The translations under genes and the position numbers were made by a program. The notes beneath the pieces are model-generated. The model did no database searches and was not told the origin of the DNA. It saw nothing but the letters and a program-made list of their open reading frames with translations. This document shows, piece after piece, positions 61,206 to 64,000 of a stretch of 64,000 nucleotides of DNA (position 1 is its first letter; every line of letters starts with the position of its first letter). Location: NCBI RefSeq assembly GCF_003182135.1, contig NZ_QGTL01000003.1:248001-312000 (forward strand). The letters are read 5' to 3'. This DNA comes from Nocardia neocaledoniensis. GTDB taxonomy: Bacteria > Actinomycetota > Actinomycetes > Mycobacteriales > Mycobacteriaceae.

Positions 61206-64000
61206 GTGAGCCGCAACAACGACAGCCTCCCCATGTTGCCGCCGTGGCTGTCGGAGAGCGAAGTCACACAGAGTGGTTACGAGGCACCGGTCGAGAACCT
61301 GCCCCAGGACGACCTGATCGACGAGGCGCCCAAACGCCGCCGTTTCATGGGTCGTGGTGGAAACGACGACGCCAAGAAGGACAAGCGCGGCCGCCGTCGC
61401 AAGTCCGAGGACAACGCGAGCGAAGCGCAGACGACGCCGCCCGCCCAACAGTCCCCTCGCCGAGGCGCCGAGCAGTCCGGTTGGGGTGCCGACGCGGCCG
61501 ATCCGCACGAGTCCGCTGATCAGCGGCTGCCCGAGTACCAGTCCCGGCAGTCGCCGCAGGGTGGCTGGTCGTCGCATGATCAGGCCCGTCCCGATGCGGG
61601 CGCGGCCCCGCATGGCGCACATTCTCCTCAGACCGGGACGAATGGCGTCCCGTCACACAGCGGCTTCCCCCAAGCCGGTACCGGTGATCCGTCGGCACAG
61701 TCCGGCTCGATCGGCCACCCGTCGGCCTCCAACCCCGCTTCGGGACCCGTCGGAGGTTCCGCCGCGGCTGGACCGTTCTCCCAGCCGGGCACGATCGGGG
61801 AAGGCCCGTCGGCTCCCCACTCGCAGCCGGGTCCCGCCGACGCGCACAGCCCGTTCCCCCACGCGGGCACGATCGGCTCCGACCCATCGAATCCGTACCC
61901 GCAGCCCGGGCCCGGTGGACCGTCAGCGCAGGGACCCGCCTCGCAGTCGGGTCGCACCGGCGATCCTTCGGCGCCGGGGCCTTTCTCCCAGCCGGGTTCC
62001 CCAGGCGGTCCTGCCACGCCTGAGCCTTTCTCTCAGCCGGGTATCAGCGGTGGACCTTCCGCGCCTGGCTCCTCCTCTCAGCCGGGGACCGGCGGTGGAC
62101 CTTCCGTAGCTGGGCCTTTCTCCCAGCCGGGGACCGGCGGTGGACCTTCCACGTCAGGGTCCTTCCCCCAGCCGGGGACCGGCGGGGGCTCAGGCGCGCC
62201 GGCGCCCCTCTCTCAGCCGGGCACGAGTGGTGGTCCGACGTCCGCGGATCCCCTCGCCGGTGGCCAGTCGGGGCTCCCCGCGCAGGGCGGGCCGACCGCC
62301 CAGGCCGGTCCGTCCCTGCCGACCCGCACGCCTGCCCCGCCCTCGACCGGGTTCACTCCCCTCGGCACGAATCAGCGCCGGCTGCCCGACCTTCCACCCC
62401 CGCCGCCGCTCCCCGACCCACCCGCGCGCCCACAGCAGACGGAGGCTCCGCCCCGCCTGACCGACCCGCGCGACACCTCGGCACGCCCGAGCACGCCCGC
62501 CGATCGAGCGGACACGTCTTCACGTCCGGCCACGGCCGATGCGAGCCCCGCGCCGTCCACGGAACTGCCTCCGCGCCCGAGCGACCGGACATCCAATCAA
62601 GCCACGGCCGATGCGACCCGCCTGCCGTCCACCGATCTGCCGCCGCACCCGAGCGACTCGCCATCGCGACAGGCCGGCGACGATGCGAGCCAGGCGCAGT
62701 CCGCAGGGGTGCCTCCGCGCCCGGGCGACCCGGCATCGCATCAAGCCGCAGCCGACGCGGGCCGCGCGCCGTCCACGGAACCGCCGGCGCGCCCGACATC
62801 GCATCAGCCCGCAGCCACCGACCCGACGCGCTCCCCCGATTCGGTGGACGAACCGGCGCGCCCGCACACCGGAGTGAACCCGCAGGCGGTGCCGCCTAGG
62901 CTCACTGCCCCGGCTTCCACCGCACAGCAGAACCCGTCGATCACGTCTGGCGACGGGGCGCAGGCACCCCCGCAGGCAGCCAATCCTGCTGTCGGCCAAG
63001 ATGCTTCGTCGGCGACGGCGCCGACCAGCGGTGTGCCCGGCGCATGGTCGATGCCTGACGACGCCGCCGCCGAAATGAGCGCATCGAGCACCCCCGACGC
63101 GGCGCGACCCGGCACGAACTCGCTCACCGCGAGCGGCCCGGAGCAGCAACCGCGGAATCCGGCGGATGCCGCTGACAGCTCGACCGGCACCATCGGATCG
63201 TCGTCCACCCCCACGCAGACCGCGCCGTCCACCGATGGCTCCGTGGGCACGCCCGATCGAGTAGGCCGACACAGCCTCGACGAGACCCGGGGCGTCCCCG
63301 CGGGCGTGACCACGCCGCACCCGCCGTCATCCACGGACACCGGCGCCGCACCGTCTGCGACCGGCATCGCCGGCGGGCGCGTCTCGGCCCCCGCCGCGAC
63401 CGCGCCGGCCACGACGCCCCCTTCGCATGGCGGCATTCCGACCCAGGGGCCTGCCTCTGGCTCGGCGTCCACCGACGGCACCGGCCACCTGCCTCCGTCA
63501 TCCACCGCCGCGTCGACCGACGACCCCGCGCAGCGACTCCCTGCCACGGGCGCGGAGCACGCGCCCACGGAAACGCGAACTCCGACCGCGGATCTCGCGC
63601 AGACGGGCGCACCCACCGACGTGGCACAGCCGACCACGGACTCGTCACACACTGGCGCCACGCGAACAACACATGCGGGCGTTCCCTCCACCGGACCCTC
63701 GCAAGCAGGCACCGGCACACCGACCACCGGGCCCGCACAAGCGGGTTCGGGCACGGCGGGCGACCGGCAGGCTTTCCCGCCGGGCGATTACCGAAACGCC
63801 TATGCCACCGGCGGTTCCGCGGCGGGCTCGCCGTACAGCTCCGGTGTTCCGCAGCAGGCGCCCGGTCCCGATTCGCAGTCGCCGTATGCGACGCGGACGC
63901 CGGCTCACCCTGGTGCGCAGTACAACTCGATCCCGGGTGATCCGTCGCCCGGGGCGGGAGCTCCGGCCGACGCGCAGACCGAGATGTTCCGCCACGACGA
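61206..64000 (+). CDS. Very long Pro/Ser/Thr/Gly-rich repeat protein, N-terminal part (3' end outside window)
   Basis: A frame open from the GTG at 61206 to the window edge, at least 931 residues. GGAG 7 bases upstream supports the start. Residues 1-20 (SRNNDSLPMLPPWLSESE) and a basic patch (KRRRFMGRGG, KKDKRGRRRK) lead into about 850 residues of low-complexity sequence rich in Pro, Ser, Thr, Gly, Ala and Gln, with a 45-base and a 72-base repeat array. No signal peptide or membrane segment is visible. Such disordered lead regions precede ATPase or signalling domains in actinobacteria (for example EspI-like proteins), but the functional end lies outside, so I assign none. It is divergent from infA. 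Confidence 0.8.
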   Translation, partial: MSRNNDSLPMLPPWLSESEVTQSGYEAPVENLPQDDLIDEAPKRRRFMGRGGNDDAKKDKRGRRRKSEDNASEAQTTPPAQQSPRRGAEQSGWGADAADPHESADQRLPEYQSRQSPQGGWSSHDQARPDAGAAPHGAHSPQTGTNGVPSHSGFPQAGTGDPSAQSGSIGHPSASNPASGPVGGSAAAGPFSQPGTIGEGPSAPHSQPGPADAHSPFPHAGTIGSDPSNPYPQPGPGGPSAQGPASQSGRTGDPSAPGPFSQPGSPGGPATPEPFSQPGISGGPSAPGSSSQPGTGGGPSVAGPFSQPGTGGGPSTSGSFPQPGTGGGSGAPAPLSQPGTSGGPTSADPLAGGQSGLPAQGGPTAQAGPSLPTRTPAPPSTGFTPLGTNQRRLPDLPPPPPLPDPPARPQQTEAPPRLTDPRDTSARPSTPADRADTSSRPATADASPAPSTELPPRPSDRTSNQATADATRLPSTDLPPHPSDSPSRQAGDDASQAQSAGVPPRPGDPASHQAAADAGRAPSTEPPARPTSHQPAATDPTRSPDSVDEPARPHTGVNPQAVPPRLTAPASTAQQNPSITSGDGAQAPPQAANPAVGQDASSATAPTSGVPGAWSMPDDAAAEMSASSTPDAARPGTNSLTASGPEQQPRNPADAADSSTGTIGSSSTPTQTAPSTDGSVGTPDRVGRHSLDETRGVPAGVTTPHPPSSTDTGAAPSATGIAGGRVSAPAATAPATTPPSHGGIPTQGPASGSASTDGTGHLPPSSTAASTDDPAQRLPATGAEHAPTETRTPTADLAQTGAPTDVAQPTTDSSHTGATRTTHAGVPSTGPSQAGTGTPTTGPAQAGSGTAGDRQAFPPGDYRNAYATGGSAAGSPYSSGVPQQAPGPDSQSPYATRTPAHPGAQYNSIPGDPSPGAGAPADAQTEMFRHD
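61980..62249 (+). repeat. Six 45-base tandem repeats in the Pro-rich protein
   Basis: Six in-frame units of 15 residues, consensus PFSQPGxxGGPSxxG, starting at 61980, 62025, 62070, 62115, 62160 and 62205. The first ones are less regular than the middle ones (units 3 and 4 share PGTGGGPS). Copy number is likely to vary between strains. Confidence 0.85.
62529..62807 (+). repeat. 72-base tandem repeats in the Pro-rich protein
   Basis: Three full units of 24 residues plus a shortened fourth begin at 62529, 62601, 62673 and 62745. The pattern is roughly AxADAxxxPSTxxPPRPxD followed by four to five residues ending in Gln. More diverged than the 45-base array, so probably older. Confidence 0.8.

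Noticed and set aside
61980..62807. The tandem repeats as a CRISPR array
   Set aside because: Units are contiguous, in frame, without spacers, and encode a continuous Pro-rich peptide.

Overview
The window is high-GC actinobacterial DNA, most likely from Nocardia or a close mycolic-acid relative. Three things point there: a complete ESX-4-type type VII secretion locus, the M. tuberculosis-like gene order (glmM-rpsI-rplM ... esx pair-eccC-eccD-mycP-eccB ... truA-rplQ-rpoA-rpsD-rpsK-rpsM-rpmJ-infA), and many GTG/TTG starts, lipoproteins and Ser/Thr kinases. I saw no tRNA, rRNA, CRISPR array, transposase or phage gene.

Layout. 0-4.3 kb: an unrecognised gene at the left edge, then a minus-strand set with a small Ser/Thr kinase, a coiled-coil protein, a 586-residue ESX-substrate-like protein and its small WXG/EspC-like partner. 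4.3-7.6 kb: a repeat protein with Asp-rich loops, a PspC protein, an ABC-F ATPase and two small membrane proteins. 7.6-10.1 kb: glmM and rplM-rpsI. 10.3-17.1 kb: an actin-fold membrane protein, a double-FHA ABC exporter (Rv1747 type), a zinc-protease lipoprotein and a second FHA protein.

17.2-33.0 kb holds the most striking part: three consecutive units of two or three paralogous lipoproteins followed by a transmembrane Ser/Thr kinase. There are eight lipoproteins of one family and three kinases with a shared extracytoplasmic domain, with one unrelated lipoprotein gene on the opposite strand between units 1 and 2. This block and the FHA genes sit between rplM and the esx pair, which are neighbours in M. 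tuberculosis.

33.1-46.6 kb: the ESX-4 machinery (two WXG100 proteins, the TIGR03931-type protein, EccC, EccD, MycP, EccB, EccE), with a voltage-gated-like cation channel gene inside it. 46.7-55 kb: accessory metabolism and regulation, with an FMN reductase, a hypothetical protein, MTA phosphorylase, a CsoR copper sensor with a visible operator, and an alternating set of three AraC regulators and two nitrilase-fold proteins that both lack the catalytic cysteine. 55-61 kb: a membrane protein, truA and the ribosomal/RNA polymerase operon. 61.2 kb to the end: the start of a very long Pro/Ser/Thr/Gly-rich protein with two tandem-repeat arrays, open at the window edge.

How it may work together (inference): the lipoproteins are candidate outer-face partners of the kinase ectodomains, the two FHA proteins are candidate readers of the phosphorylation, and ESX-4 next door is a possible target. 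None of these links is proven by the sequence.
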